Positions 42,301 to 52,821 of a DNA stretch of 64,000 nucleotides are shown here, in pieces. The notes under the pieces are model-generated. The model was not told where the DNA came from. It did no database searches and saw nothing but the letters and a program-made list of their open reading frames with translations. A program made the position numbers and the translations under genes. Positions within the stretch are counted from its first letter, which is position 1. Every line of letters begins with the position of its first letter. Origin of the DNA: Tetrastigma voinierianum (lineage: Eukaryota; Streptophyta; Magnoliopsida; Vitales; Vitaceae); NCBI GenBank assembly GCA_016808115.1, contig JAEQBH010000728.1:186001-250000 (forward strand). Reading direction: 5' to 3'.

Positions 42301-42788
42301 GAGGGGCTTCATGGTGTCGACTTGACGAAAATAAAAGAATCAAAAGCATATGTCGAAGAGAAAAATGGACAAAAGAGGTAATGGTGTGTTAATCGTGAAA
42401 CCAGGACATAAGCTATAGATCGGGGCTGTGAGGTAACTGTGGTGAATTTCGACAACCAGAGAATCTGCCACGCACCCTCACGCATCGGGCGCTGAGGGAC
42501 AAACAGCTAAGAACCATGTTCGCTGGGCCGGGAGGCGCGTGAGGGACCCCGGCCACGGATTAAGATGATTTCACGGTGGAGATTTTTGCATCCAGAGCGT
42601 CCACACGCCGGAGTAAGGGTTGCTGGAAAATCCGCCGTAGCACTTTGCGCCGACGAGTTGTTCTAACAATGGTTGTGGCTCCCGAGAGGTTTCTAAGGAC
42701 GACCGTAATACGACCGATGAAGCATGGGCCACTGATGGTCCCAGACACCACACGACGAAACCCTAACCCTAATATTCTCAAACTCTTC
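42301..42788 (-). other. Element C leader, G+C-rich
   Basis: 5' leader by position. It contains a short (CCCTAA)-type string near 42760-42775 and CGACGAG/CGTGAG words. The overlapping frames 42560-42781, 42571-42753 and 42576-42857 are not supported as genes. Confidence 0.5.
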
Positions 42789-42802
42789 TATGGCTCTGAT
42801 AC
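42789..42802 (-). other. Element C primer binding site, split by element G
   Basis: TGGCTCTGATAC up to 42802, with the remaining CA at 47197-47198, reconstitutes the reverse of TGGTATCAGAGCCA. GATAC (42798-42802) is duplicated at 47192-47196 by the insertion of G. Confidence 0.88.
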
Positions 42803-42864
42803 CGTAGAAAGCAAGAATAAAGAATTTGAGGAAAGAATTCATTTTATTTTGCATTAATTCATTG

Positions 42865-42912
<48 letters not shown>

Positions 42913-43008
42913 AAAGTCAATCTTACCTTCCTAATAGATTACAACTCTATATAACAAGTTTTCTAATAGGTTACAACTCTATATGTAAAGTAGATATATA
43001 CGATAACA
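42803..43008 (-). repeat. Element G 3' LTR, with expanded (TA)n
   Basis: 206 bp from CGTAGAAAGCAAG to ATACGATAACA. Followed by CTCCCCCTCAAGTTAGAG, the reverse of a copia polypurine tract. It is 30 bp longer than the right LTR mainly because of the (TA)n run at about 42869-42905. Confidence 0.9.
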
Positions 43009-43900
43009 CTCCCCCTCAAGTTAGAGTATAGATATTAATCATGTCCAACTTGTTACATAGATAACTAACCCACCACTCAGTACGTGGGAAGATATCAAAT
43101 TGTTCTCCATTTTCATACATATCCTCGTAGAAATCAAGTCAAATACTGTATTTTCATGAAACAAATAGACAATCTATCAATATGCTTAGTCCGTTAATGG
43201 AATACCAATTAGGGTAAAGGTCATGAAGGATGCCTGCTGTCATTAATTCGCAGTTTTGTTGACCGGGTGTCTCAGCGCTCGACTTCCATCAAGAGTTGTT
43301 AAATCCACATGATCTCACATACGGAATGTGTCATCACTCTATATTCAGACTCTGCACTAGATCGGAAGACAACACTCTGTTTCTTACTTTTCCATGAAAC
43401 TAGATTCCCTCCAATAAACACACAAGACTGGCGGACCCTTCATGTCCTCATTAGATCCCCGCCTATCGAACTCATGAAACACTCAAGCTCATTATGCTCA
43501 TGACACATATAAATATCAAGCCCCCGGCTCCTTTCAAGTAAATATAGAATCATTCTACAAATAGTTTAATTATCAATCATTGTTAGAGAAGAGACACGAC
43601 TTACAACATCAATCGAGTGGGCACACGTGAAAAGTGACTGTAAGGTAATTTAGCTTCCTAACTAGTCTTCTATATCTCTAAGATCCCCAAACGTTTCGCC
43701 TTCTTTGCAAGGTATACGCCGGAAACATAGGAGAACCGCATGGCACCTTAACTTTCTACCTCAAATAATAGATCGCTAAATATTTCCTTTGAAATAAGAA
43801 GATTTCAATGCCGCTTCGCATAACTTCACGCTCAAGAAGTATCTTTTTAGCATCCTTAAGTCCTTTGTATGGAATCGGATTCAAAGAAAGGACTTAAGAG
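43009..43900 (-). pseudogene. Element G RNase H, heavily decayed
   Basis: By position the RNase H. Minus-strand scraps such as FIGGNLVSWKSKKQSVV-like sequence at 43380-43410 (ACACTCTGTTTCTTAC) and the SAESEYRVM-like area near 43340 can be seen. No catalytic motif is complete. Confidence 0.6.
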
Positions 43901-44480
43901 ATGATACCTTAGTCACTTTAGTGATAACAATATCATCCAAGCATACACCAATTAACAAAATGATACATGAACTCGGAGTTCTCAGAGAAAATGTAGTGGC
44001 CATATTTACTTTCTCCACAATTGAACTGCTCAAGGAATTACTTCAAACCACGCACGAACTCATTGCTTTCAAACCATATAAAGACTTCGAAGACAACAAA
44101 CTCTCCCTATCAACCACTGAGCAACAAACCCTGAAGGTTGCTCCATATACACCTCCTGAAGGTCGCCATGAAGAAAGGCATTTTAAATATCAAGCTGGTG
44201 GGGATCCCAATTATAAGTGGTAGCCAGGGAAATAAAAAGTCGAACAAATGTCATCTTAGCAACAGAGGAAAAAGTGTCGAAATAGTCCACGCCATAGGTC
44301 TGGGCATACCCTTTAGCAACAAGGCGGGCTTTCAACCAAGCAACGGATCCATCGATTACAAATCTCATCGTAAACACCCACGGCTTTTCCTAATGTGCAA
44401 AACAAACCAGTCCGGCACCATTATTAATAAAGCATCCATCTCCTCTATCATAGCACTACGCTAACCAAAATGAGCGAGGG
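43901..44480 (-). pseudogene. Element G reverse transcriptase
   Basis: The frame 44183-44377 (minus) reads WLKARLVAKGYAQTYGVDYF, then DTFSSVAKMTFVRLFISLA, then TTYNWDPHQLDI. Beyond this a FLHGDLQEVYMEQPS-like stretch is frameshifted. The palm YVDD near 43930-43945 (GATATTGTTATCAC reading) is changed. Confidence 0.82.
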
Positions 44481-45600
44481 CTTCAGAAACCTTGTTAGGC
44501 AACGAAATAGAGTCCAAGGATGCAATAAAAGAACAAGATTGTGAGGAAAAACGATCATAAGACCGTATGAGGAAATTGATGAGCACATCCGAATTTTTCA
44601 CCTTTACGGAGAGCAATAGGAAGATCATCTTAACCCGATCCGACGCCACAAACTTAGTGGAGGGTGGCCAGACTGGGTATGGCTGAAAGTGTGTGCACTG
44701 AAAGGATAGAGGCTCACCCGGAGCGGTGATTGTGAGCAGAGTCACAGGCAAGAGTATAAATGAGCAACCATCATTCTCCTCGACTAAAGGTGGATCGGGT
44801 CTTGAGAAAATGAGTATTCTCAAGAAATGGACATCAATGTAAAACCATACTTTTGAAGACTAAGACAATCATATCCTTCTCGAATCTCATAAGAGTAACA
44901 AAGGAAGATACACTTCAACGACTTAGGATCGAGTTTAGACACATGCGAACAAACATCCTGAATAAAACAAGTACACCCAAATACCCGAGGTTCAATGGGA
45001 AACAAAGGTTTATTTGGAAAAGAGCAGATGCACTGGCAAGTCACAATTCAAGATCGAGAAGTATCCAAATTACTCAAAAACAAGCGGTGGAAACAACATC
45101 AGCCCAAAAATGCTTGGGCACCTACATTTGAAATAATAGAGCTCTAGCAGTTTCAAGGAGGTGTATGTTCTTCCTCTCAACCACGCCATTCTGAGAAGGA
45201 GTATCGACACATGAGGTCTAATGAAAGATGCCATTTTGAAGCATGAAAGAATGAAACTATTCTGAGACATATTCTTTAGCATTATCACTTCTCAAACTTT
45301 GAACATAAACATGAAATTGAGTGTGTATCTTAGCATAAAAGGCACGGAAATGAGAAAATAACTCAGAACGGTTTTTCATTAGATATAACCAAGTGGTTCA
45401 TGAATAATCATCAACAAAAGAACAGCATCACCAACCCGCTGAGACACAACCGACACGACCCCACACATCCGAACGACTAATCAAACGGACACTTAGCACG
45501 CGACGACCATGCTTCGCAAATTGACAAGACTCACACTCTAATGACGACAAACTTGAAAATTGTGGACACAACTTTTTCAATAAGGGAAGAGAGGGATGGC
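44481..45600 (-). pseudogene. Element G linker and integrase
   Basis: The frame 44820-45044 reads LFPIEPRVFGCTCFIQDV, then KLDPKSLKCIFLCYS, the integrase C-terminal signature. The core (45100-45420) is shown by MSQNSFILSCFKMASF-like and HNTPSQNGVVERKNIHLLE-like pieces. Linker sequence fills 44481-44820. Stops are frequent. Confidence 0.78.
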
Positions 45601-45790
45601 CCAATCGACAATGCGTCTCAAATGGTGTAGTAACTCCAGAAGAAGTGACAGGCCTTAGTACTATATGATCAAGAATGTAGAGGCCCCCAGACTTACGTCC
45701 TCTACCAATAATTTGCTTCATCATAAGATCCTGAAAGAGACAAAAAACAGGGAAGAATGAGAGATAACATATAAGTGCTCAAGTTAATTT
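45428..45790 (-). pseudogene. Element G integrase zinc region and pre-integrase
   Basis: The frame 45428-45724 reads IIGRGRKSGGLYILDHIVLR, then PFETHCRLGHPSLPLLKKLC, then FSSLSSLECESCQFAKHGR. The H-x3-7-H...C-x2-C zinc site (HCRLGHPS, CESC) is intact. This is the N-terminus of integrase plus the end of pre-integrase. Confidence 0.88.
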
Positions 45791-46030
45791 GCTCACAGAG
45801 ATTAGATTAAAAGATAAATTAGGTAAATTCAAGACGGATGACAAAGGGAGAGATGGAGTGGGAAAAATTGTGCCTAACCTAAGAACACATGATTGTGACC
45901 CATCTGCCAAAGTGACATAGGAAGTTGAAGGATGTGACTAAAAGGTTGAGAATAAACTAGAATGCCCTGACATGTGATCTATGGCTCCAGAATCAATGAC
46001 CCATTCAGAGGACGAAGAAGAGACAAGACA
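45791..46030 (-). pseudogene. Element G protease
   Basis: Minus-strand EWVIDSGAIDHMSGHS at about 46005-45960 holds the intact D-S-G active site (usual form WVIDSGATDHMS, here Ile for Thr). A TLADGSQSCVLR-like stretch follows. Confidence 0.85.
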
Positions 46031-46990
46031 TTTATTCTAAGTTACCCGACTCCAATAGCAAGACCGAGTAGATGGAGACTTCAATGATTCCTGGTACAAG
46101 TGGAACCTGACTAATTTTTCTGTTGTGAACTAAACTGACTGATCTGATGCCTCATTAGTGGAAGCTACATGAGCCGACTAAAGTCTCTGATTCCGACTTT
46201 GCCGCTTCTTATAGTCTCGTATCACATGTCCAGGCTTATGGCAGTAGTAACAAACAACCCCTCCAGAGCTTGTCCCTCTAGAGTTACCACCTAGACCACT
46301 ATTTCTGTATTGTTACGCTTTCCGACTGTAACATTGTCTCACCAATGAGGGGCACCGGGCTATCCGGCATGAGGAGTACATAAGGAGGTCTCTGTGCGCA
46401 GCATCCTCGCTGAATGTTTCGGGTAGCTGACTAGATCTCGCAGCTAGCCGTAATCCGCCTAATAGAATCATACTCCGAAGGGAGTGCGGCTAGAAAACCC
46501 ATCACTACCATCTTTTCCCGGTTAAGCCTGCTGAACGACTAATTGGTAGTAGTGTATTCAGTTCCTCATATATCTTCTAATAGTCCATGAAGAGTTTCAT
46601 GAGGGACCGATCTTGTTTCTCAGTGCGATAAAAGGCTCTACATACATCGAATATGCAAGAAATATTCCTTTGCCTGAATACACAAATTCCAAATATTCCA
46701 TTAGTTCCTTAACATACTCACAATGATTAATGAGGGTGAGAACTTTACCGTCAATGGAATTACGAATTTGTAGGAAGAGACGGGCATCATCCTCCAGCCA
46801 TCAATCTTTCGAATCATCCATAGGAGGGTCCTTATCAAGATGACTGGCCATACGAATACTCCGTAAGTAAAGGCGGATTGTTTTACTCCAATCCGAGTAA
46901 TTGCTCGAAATGGGTGTTTCAAAAGGCACCTCACGCCCAAGATGATTCTCCCAGTTCAGTCCGCGTAAACTATATTCTTCCTCTTCTCAA
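46031..46990 (-). pseudogene. Element G gag with zinc knuckle
   Basis: Zinc knuckle at 46205-46255 reads CYYCHKPGHVIRDYKKR: the last Cys of CCHC is replaced by Tyr. Downstream HVASTNEASDQS occurs (46150). The gag body at 46560-46940 includes VTLINHCEYVKELMEYLEF-like and RIRMASHLDKDPPMDDSKD-like pieces, recognisable against element J gag, on shifting frames. Confidence 0.8.
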
Positions 46991-47002
46991 TCCAATACCT
47001 AA

Positions 47003-47015
47003 GGCTCTAACACCA
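47003..47015 (-). other. Element G primer binding site
   Basis: Reverse complement TGGTGTTAGAGCC, an initiator tRNA-Met site with two changes. Confidence 0.82.
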
Positions 47016-47191
47016 TGTAGAAAGCAAGAAGAAAGAATTAGAGGAATGAATTCCTTTTATTTTGCATTGATTCATTGTGAATATGTATATACACAAAAGT
47101 CAATCTAACCTTCCTAATAGATTACAACTCTATATGACAAGTTTCCTAATAGGTTACAACTCTATATGTAAAGTAGATATATGCTATAACA
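47016..47191 (-). repeat. Element G 5' LTR
   Basis: 176 bp from TGTAGAAAGCAAG to ATGCTATAACA. Followed directly by the target duplication GATAC. Confidence 0.92.
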
Positions 47192-47198
47192 GATACCA

Positions 47199-47353
47199 TG
47201 TTGAGAGAAAAGGAATTTTGTATTCTCATTAATTTACAAAGGAGGAAACATACATATTTATAACATCAGTGCAGGTAAAAGAAACAAATAAAATTAGAGA
47301 CTAAAGAGAGAAGGAAAAGAATCCTAAATAGATTAGGTGACTAAACCTTAACA
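47199..47353 (-). repeat. Element C 5' LTR
   Basis: 155 bp from TGTTGAGAGAAAAGG to AACCTTAACA; partner of 35060-35228. It looks like a solo LTR until the nested elements are removed. Confidence 0.86.
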
Positions 47354-47447
47354 CTCACAATTTCTTAAACTTCACTACATTTCAACACTAAACTGCCTTG
47401 CAAGGTTGTGGTTTCACCTCATCTAAATGCCTGATTTGCAGTAAAGG

Positions 47448-47670
47448 TGTAGAAAATATTCTTTTCTATGTATCTTATACAAAGTGAACCGATACATATT
47501 ATAGACAAGAAGAATGCCTAATCTGGGTTTATATAATCACATTGAATCACCATCTAAGGAACAATGACTAGTTTGAGACAGATTCTATTCATAAAATACA
47601 CATCAAAAAGAGAACTTCTAAGCACTAAATCAAAATCAGAATCCTATATTTCACAAACATTTCCATTATA
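47448..47670 (-). repeat. Element I 3' LTR
   Basis: Starts TGTAGAAAATATTC and ends TTCCATTATA, followed by CTCCCCCTGGGTGG, the reverse of a polypurine tract. No 5' partner is in the window. Confidence 0.65.
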
Positions 47671-48080
47671 CTCCCCCTGGGTGGTAGATGTCTAGCATTC
47701 CCAACTTGCTTATCATGTTCTCATAGGTGGTCTTTGGGAGTGCCTTTGTCAGACTGTCTATTGTTTGACGACTAGAAGGAGTATACATAAGTCTAACTAT
47801 TCCCCCTTCAATTTTCTCCTTGATGAAGTGATGATCTATTTCCACGTGCTTGGTTCTATCATGTTGAATTGGATTCTTTGCAATACTTATGGCAGCCTTG
47901 TTATCACATAAAATTGTCATAATGGAATTTGATATGATTCCAAGTTCCTTAAGTATTCTTTGGAGCCAAATTCCTTCACATATCCTATGAGCCATTACCC
48001 TAAATTCTGCCTCTACACTACTTCTTGCCACTATAGACTGCTTCTTACTTCTCCAAGTCACCAAGTTTCCCACACAGGAA
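47671..48080 (-). pseudogene. Element I RNase H, nearly open
   Basis: The frame 47666-48073 (135 codons, the longest copia frame here) reads NLVTWRSKKQSIVARSSVEA, then EFRVMAHRICEGIWLQRILK, DNKAAISIAKNPIQHDRTKH, VEIDHHFIKEKIEGGIVRL and a C-terminus ending LDIYHPGGV. The catalytic Glu (SSVEAEF) and Asp (CDNKAA) are in place. This is the C-terminal half of a copia RNase H (RNase_HI_RT_Ty1) and the least damaged domain in the window. The left end coincides with the polypurine tract, as expected. Confidence 0.92.
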
Positions 48081-49050
48081 TTAACATCACGAATGACCTT
48101 CTCGATCTATCAAGGATCCCCGCTCAATCAAAAGATTGAATACTTCAACTTCCTTGCTTAAGAATTTCCTGAAGTAAAGTTCGCTACCTGGGCTCTTTTT
48201 AAGGTATTGTAGAATTCTGTATACATCTTTCATGTACCTTTCAGTGGGATCAGTGAAACCAATATCAGGTCTTGTGTGAGTTAAGTAAATCAATTTTCCT
48301 TCTAACCTTTGGTACTTGTCTTTGTCTGGTGGATGACTATCATTATCAATCAATAATAGATCCATAGTGTCCACTAGCTACAACCCAACATCCTAGTCTC
48401 TTGAAATAGATCAAGAACATACTTCCTTTGAGTGACCACAATTCCTTCCTTAGTTCAACCAACTTCCATGCCAAGAAAGTATCTAAGTTGTTCAAGATCT
48501 TTGATTTCAAATTCTCTTACTAGTAGCTTCTTGAGATTTCCTATCCCATCTTCATCATCTCCAGTAATTATAATATCATCAACATAGACAATGAATAGAG
48601 TCATTTTACCTTCCTTATAGCGTTTCACAAATAGAGTGTAGTCTGCTTGACATTGGATGAATCCATACATTTTTTAGAGCTTTGGTCAGTCGATCAAACC
48701 AAGCCCTAGGTGATTGTTTTAAACCATATAGGGCCTTCCTTAGTTTGCACGCTTTTCCTGAATTAATAGGTGTTTCCATACTAGGTGGAATCTTCATGTA
48801 GACTTCTGACATCAAGTTGGTGCAGATTCCAATCCAAATTTACAACAACTGATAATAACACTCTAATGGAATTGAGCTTCGCTATCGGTGTAAATGCTTC
48901 TTCATAATCAGCGCTATAGCACAAACTTTGAAGCTACCAGTCGAGCCTTGAACCTGTTTATACTCCCATCTAGACCGTGTTTCACATCAATATCCACTCA
49001 CAGATCCAACAGCCTCTACCCTCCGGCACTCGAGATTTCCTATGTCCCAT
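48081..49050 (-). pseudogene. Element I reverse transcriptase, 5' truncated
   Basis: Minus-strand frames give VYMKIPPSMETP and KACKLRKALYGLKQSPRAWF (48615-48815). The palm FIVYVDDIIITGDDEDG (48570-48600, catalytic YVDD intact) and LRYFLGMEVG follow. YLTHTRPDIGF lies at 48260-48290. An N-terminal portion extends to about 49050 with frameshifts. Integrase, protease, gag and the 5' LTR are missing. This family differs from A, C and G. Confidence 0.88.
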
Positions 49051-51640
49051 TTTCCAAGGCTTGTCTTTTCTTTTTTTACCGTGAATGTTATTTATTAACC
49101 AGTTTGGGCTCGTGACCCGCCTCTCCGGCGTCTTTTACTGGAGTGCTAGGACTGATTTTTCTTTAACTATGGGTAACCGGGTCGCCCACGCAGATACCTC
49201 ACAAATCCATGGGACCTTAAAGAACTGGTGATCGAGTAAACATTCAAAGGGTCTCAGGGGACTCTCAAACTACAAACCCACGCCGGACCTCAACTCAGCA
49301 AACCTAATGGACTGAACTACAAACCTCTAGTAATGCCAGACAAATGTCGCTTGGTATTGTCTCAAAATTTTCAGGTCGTATGGGTCGAGTAGTTGACTAG
49401 TTTTCATACTTCAACCCCTCGGTGTCTGGGCTGGGTGGTTTGTCCTGTGTGAAGCCATGATATTCATATTAAATCCAAATGGCAAGCCAAGCTTCAGGAG
49501 AGTTGATCGTTTAATACACAAAGCTCGCTTGGTAGGAGGTCCCATTTCAACCTCCTTGCTAATTTGAATATTTGATTCCTCATTTGTTGATTTGAAAGTC
49601 CATAATGGACTATGACTCTCCAACACGCAAAGTGGGTATCGCACACTGAAGGAGGTGAAACCAAGAGATCATGGTTAAATAAATCCTACAAGCTTAAGCT
49701 TTTAGGAGAGTTGGTGGTTTAACATCCTGCATTGTTTTTTTTGCTATGCATTCTTTCTATTGACAGAAGTTCTTCTCTTACCAATAGAGCAGCAAATACC
49801 AAAAGAAAAAGCACAAGAAACAAAAGATAAACCTAGGACTTGAGGGTTCAGATGAACTGCATACCAAAAGTCTACTGAATCCTCTTCCAGCCAAAATCTC
49901 TGGTGAATAAAGTGCAAAGTTTTCAGCAATAAGTGTACAGCAAGAGCAGTCCTGTATATAGGGTTAAAAAAGAAAAAAAAATTAATCAATCTAGAATAAT
50001 ATCAATAGATTTGGTTTTAAACATGAAAATTTAGGTCAATACATGCATATATATACATTTATTTGTCTTGTGTACATGTGGAGCTGATATTTCGAAGAAT
50101 ACATTTAAGTTTACAGGTAACTACTACTGAAAGGACACTTTTCCATTCTGAACAAGAAATTTTCCTACTAGAAAGTTTCCTGTAAAGCCCAAGCACGTAT
50201 ACATGACAAGACCAACATGCTCAACCTCCTTTACACTATGCTGAAATATAATTCTACGTTTAATTTTAATAGAAGTAAGAAAAGGATTAATTATAATAAA
50301 CCAGTGTATCTTGTGGTTAAAAAGGAAAGAGGTTCATCGAGACATGATGGATGGCAGTGTCAAATATTCAAAATCTTTGGGGAGCAGGAGATGGTGGAGT
50401 TGATTTTGCCACATTCAATTAGTTGTAGTCTATAGTAAGAAAGCCAACTGTTTTGGAGGACTCTTAACAAAAGGTTGTCTCTTGAAGTTCTCCTACAAGT
50501 TGCTTTCTCCAATAGCATTTTGTACATTACTAGCAAGCAAACATGCAGAGCAAATACTGCTTCTCAGGTTGTTTCTTTATTATCAAGCAATTCATGAGAG
50601 GGTAAGATTTTTGTTAATTAGAGGTGCCCATTTAAGGGAGGGCTGATTAACCATATTCTCATTTAATACAGGTATGCACATAGTTTATGGCCCTTTTTGT
50701 TTGTGATTTTTAAAGCTGCATATGGGTTTTGCTTAGCAGTTAAGGACACATCAACTAGGTGGCATAGTTGCTTTACTGGGAAGAGAAAATAGGGTGTTCA
50801 GAATGGACAGTTATTCTGGTGCCTACAGGAGAGGAATTGATAAACTTTTTTACATAAAGAAGATTTCTACTCCTGTAGTCAAGGGATCCTTTGGGGATGA
50901 AAGCCTATAAATCTTGGACTCTATGTATGTTTGCTGCTGCTGGGTTAAGATCTGCTTACCGCCTTAATTGTTGTATCACCTCTTTCTTTTTGTTAGATGA
51001 TGCTTCTTGTAAACTGTTAGATATTGTACCGTTAGATATTGTACTGTTATTCTTTCCTATTTTTGCTCTTACTCATTATATATATATATATATGTCGGAT
51101 CACCTCACCGCCAATGACCTTTCCAGCCAACTTTTCTGGCAACGTCTTCGACATGATCACTACAACTGGTCAAAGGCCAAGGCTGATCACAAACAGGAAT
51201 CTTGCCATCAACCAACTCCCCACGTGTTGCCACACGCCGATCTACTCTTTGTGCTATCTCTTACTTTTCGACATGTAGATATTGTTTTGCCACACGTTGC
51301 CACCTCTAGGGTTGTTAACTACCGATGAGCAACCCTAGCCTCTTGTCGTTCTTTCCCGAAGCCTAAATCCCTACTTTCTAGCCATTTTCTGTCTAAGGGA
51401 GACTTGTCTAAGGTTTTTCGGCTTCCTACAACACCCCCACCCCCATCCTTGAGCCTTGTTGGTGTCTTGAAAGTTGTGCCACCTCCTCCATAGCAATTTT
51501 CATCACTTTTTGGATCCTTAAAGGCCCTAGTGACTTCGATTCTCCATCTTTAGCCTCAATCTGAAACCCCGTTAGGGCTATCTTCAATCCAGTAGTGTTG
51601 CAACCCTCCATCTAGTACACATATCTGCTAAGACCTCTTT
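49051..51640. other. Unassigned sequence
   Basis: No recognisable domain in any frame. The small frames 49411-49644, 49744-49989, 50217-50435 and 50891-51328 show no family features. There is a (TA)n run at 51078-51093. The stretch 51094-51640 may be the leader of element K by position, but this is inference. Confidence 0.5.
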
Positions 51641-51654
51641 TACTTCTATTTTAT

Positions 51655-51770
51655 ATGGATCTCTTATAATTACCTCCGAGAAATTGATTGGGAATAAGAA
51701 TTATTTATCTCGGTTGGCCTTTGTTGAGCTTTGCTGTTATGAGAAATCATCTTGTTACCTAATAGGCTGA
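51655..51770 (+). pseudogene. Element K gag start
   Basis: Plus-strand reading ITSEKLIGNKNYLSRLAFVE then LCCYEKSSCYLIG matches the copia gag start (KL.GNNYLSW...VELWC). It is the remaining gag. Confidence 0.65.
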
Positions 51771-51879
51771 TTCTCTTGAAATATCTCAAGTCCACTCTAG
51801 GAAAAGGAGTAATTCATAAGAAGAGCAAGGGGCTAAGTTTGGAAGCTAGGTTGGCTTAGTTGTTGACAAAAGATCAACC

Positions 51880-52092
51880 TTAGGGACTTAGAGAAGCAAT
51901 AACAAACCATGGAGGTTAAGTCAGGGGCAAAAGATAGAGTTTAAAGCTATGGCTCATAATATGTGTGAATTGTAAGTGGTTGAGATCATCCTTGTGGATC
52001 TAAAAATTTGGTGACACAGATCAACATAGCTTTAATATGGCAACAAGTCTACCATTAATATTGCATATAATCTGATTCAATATGATTGAACT
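51880..52092 (+). pseudogene. Element K RNase H, left half
   Basis: Plus-strand fragments EFKAMAHNMCEL and ATSLPLILHII-like stretch end in AYNLIQYDWT-type sequence at 52060-52092 (stop for Trp). The catalytic AEAEFKAM context precedes. The insertion of J cuts it at QYD*T. Confidence 0.68.
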
Positions 52093-52262
52093 TGTTATAG
52101 TATTGTAGAATTAGAAACTAGTTGAGAAAATGAAACATGTATTTATGTAAAGTTAGGAAACTTCATATTCTTTCCTATTTGGTTTAGGATTGTCTTGTAT
52201 ATAAATAAGTTGTTTGTGTTCAATGAAAAATGCAATTTTTCCTTCAATTATCTCTTATTACA
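52093..52262 (+). repeat. Element J 5' LTR
   Basis: From TGTTATAGTATTGTAG to TCTCTTATTACA. It has a TATA-like TTGTATATAAATAAG at about 52193-52207, about 55 bp before the LTR end. Confidence 0.92.
52195..52206 (+). promoter_or_regulatory. TATA box of the J LTR
   Basis: GTATATAAATAAG in both J LTRs (here and near 56534) with the same neighbours. A standard plant LTR promoter element. Confidence 0.55.
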
Positions 52263-52276
52263 TGGTATCAGAGCCT
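52263..52276 (+). other. Element J primer binding site
   Basis: TGGTATCAGAGCCT is a perfect match to the plant initiator tRNA-Met site, with no spacer after the LTR CA. Confidence 0.93.
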
Positions 52277-52820
52277 TAAGGTTTGAATTTGCCCTAAAAA
52301 AGGCAAATTTTTGGAGAAAATTCAGAAAAGAAGTTCACTGCCGGCAACCTTTTTCTAGCAACCCCCATATGCGGCCAGCGACCACCCCATAAGGATCGTT
52401 GAGGCCTGCTCTGTCCATCGAAGGAAGAAGCTCCGACATCCCATCATCCAATTGCCACCACGCTTGTTTCTTCTTCCCGGCACGTGGGGGCATGTGAAGC
52501 CACCGCAGGTGACCAGCTTCCTCCACTAGCATTGCAGGCCGCCGACCAAGCTCCCCAGCCAATTGTCTTCCCTGTTCGGGCCTTGCTACAATGATTTTCA
52601 AAGGTTTTTGTGTCTGACAGCCCTGTTTTTCTAGGGTTTCATGTTTTTCTCCTTGATTTCTTCAAGATCCAAAGGTATTTTGTGGATTGTAGGGCCAAGT
52701 TCTACACTTGGGAACTGTGTTTCAAGAAAAGTGGTCTTTGTCTTTGCAAAATCCTATTTTTCGGGTATTTTCTAAATTTTTCAAGGCTTGTCTGAGTTAG
52801 ATCTAGCATTTAGGTGCTAC
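52277..52820 (+). other. Element J leader
   Basis: 5' leader with C-rich stretches and no convincing start until MVEKKSVTVSEVV at 52822. The minus-strand frame 52335-52601 is an artefact. Confidence 0.6.
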
Positions 52821-52821
52821 T

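Larger units (their letters stand above)
42803..47191 (-). mobile_element. Ty1/copia element G (minus), nested in the primer site of C
   Basis: LTRs 42803-43008 and 47016-47191 are closely similar (GTAGAAAGCAAGAA at one end, ATAACA at the other). The target duplication GATAC is perfect (42798-42802 and 47192-47196). At 4389 bp it is slightly short for copia. Order on the minus strand is primer site, leader, gag, zinc knuckle, protease, pre-integrase, integrase, RT, RNase H. Stops throughout. The first base of the left LTR has changed from T to C. The family is shared with B and N. Confidence 0.92.
35060..47353 (-). mobile_element. Ty1/copia element C (minus), split by nested elements D and G
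   Basis: The left LTR (35060-35228) and right LTR (47199-47353) share their sequence and their TGTTGAGAGAAA / CCTTAACA ends. Between them in order are RNase H, RT, integrase, [D 37822-40724], integrase zinc part and pre-integrase, protease, gag, leader, first part of the primer site, [G 42803-47191], rest of the primer site, LTR. Removing D and G leaves about 5.0 kb, the usual copia length. The family is close to A. All domains carry stops. Flanks CTCTA/CTCAC match at only three of five bases. Confidence 0.82.

Noticed and set aside
42755..42780. Telomere-like AAACCCTAACCCTAA
   Set aside because: Only about two units, inside the leader of copia C. Single AAACCCTAA boxes also occur at 6735, 30520 and 58565 and are common in plant leaders.
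43921..44223. 100-codon plus-strand frame, and similar plus-strand frames at 44138, 62642 and 63434
   Set aside because: They are antisense shadows of the minus-strand copia RT and integrase of elements G and N.
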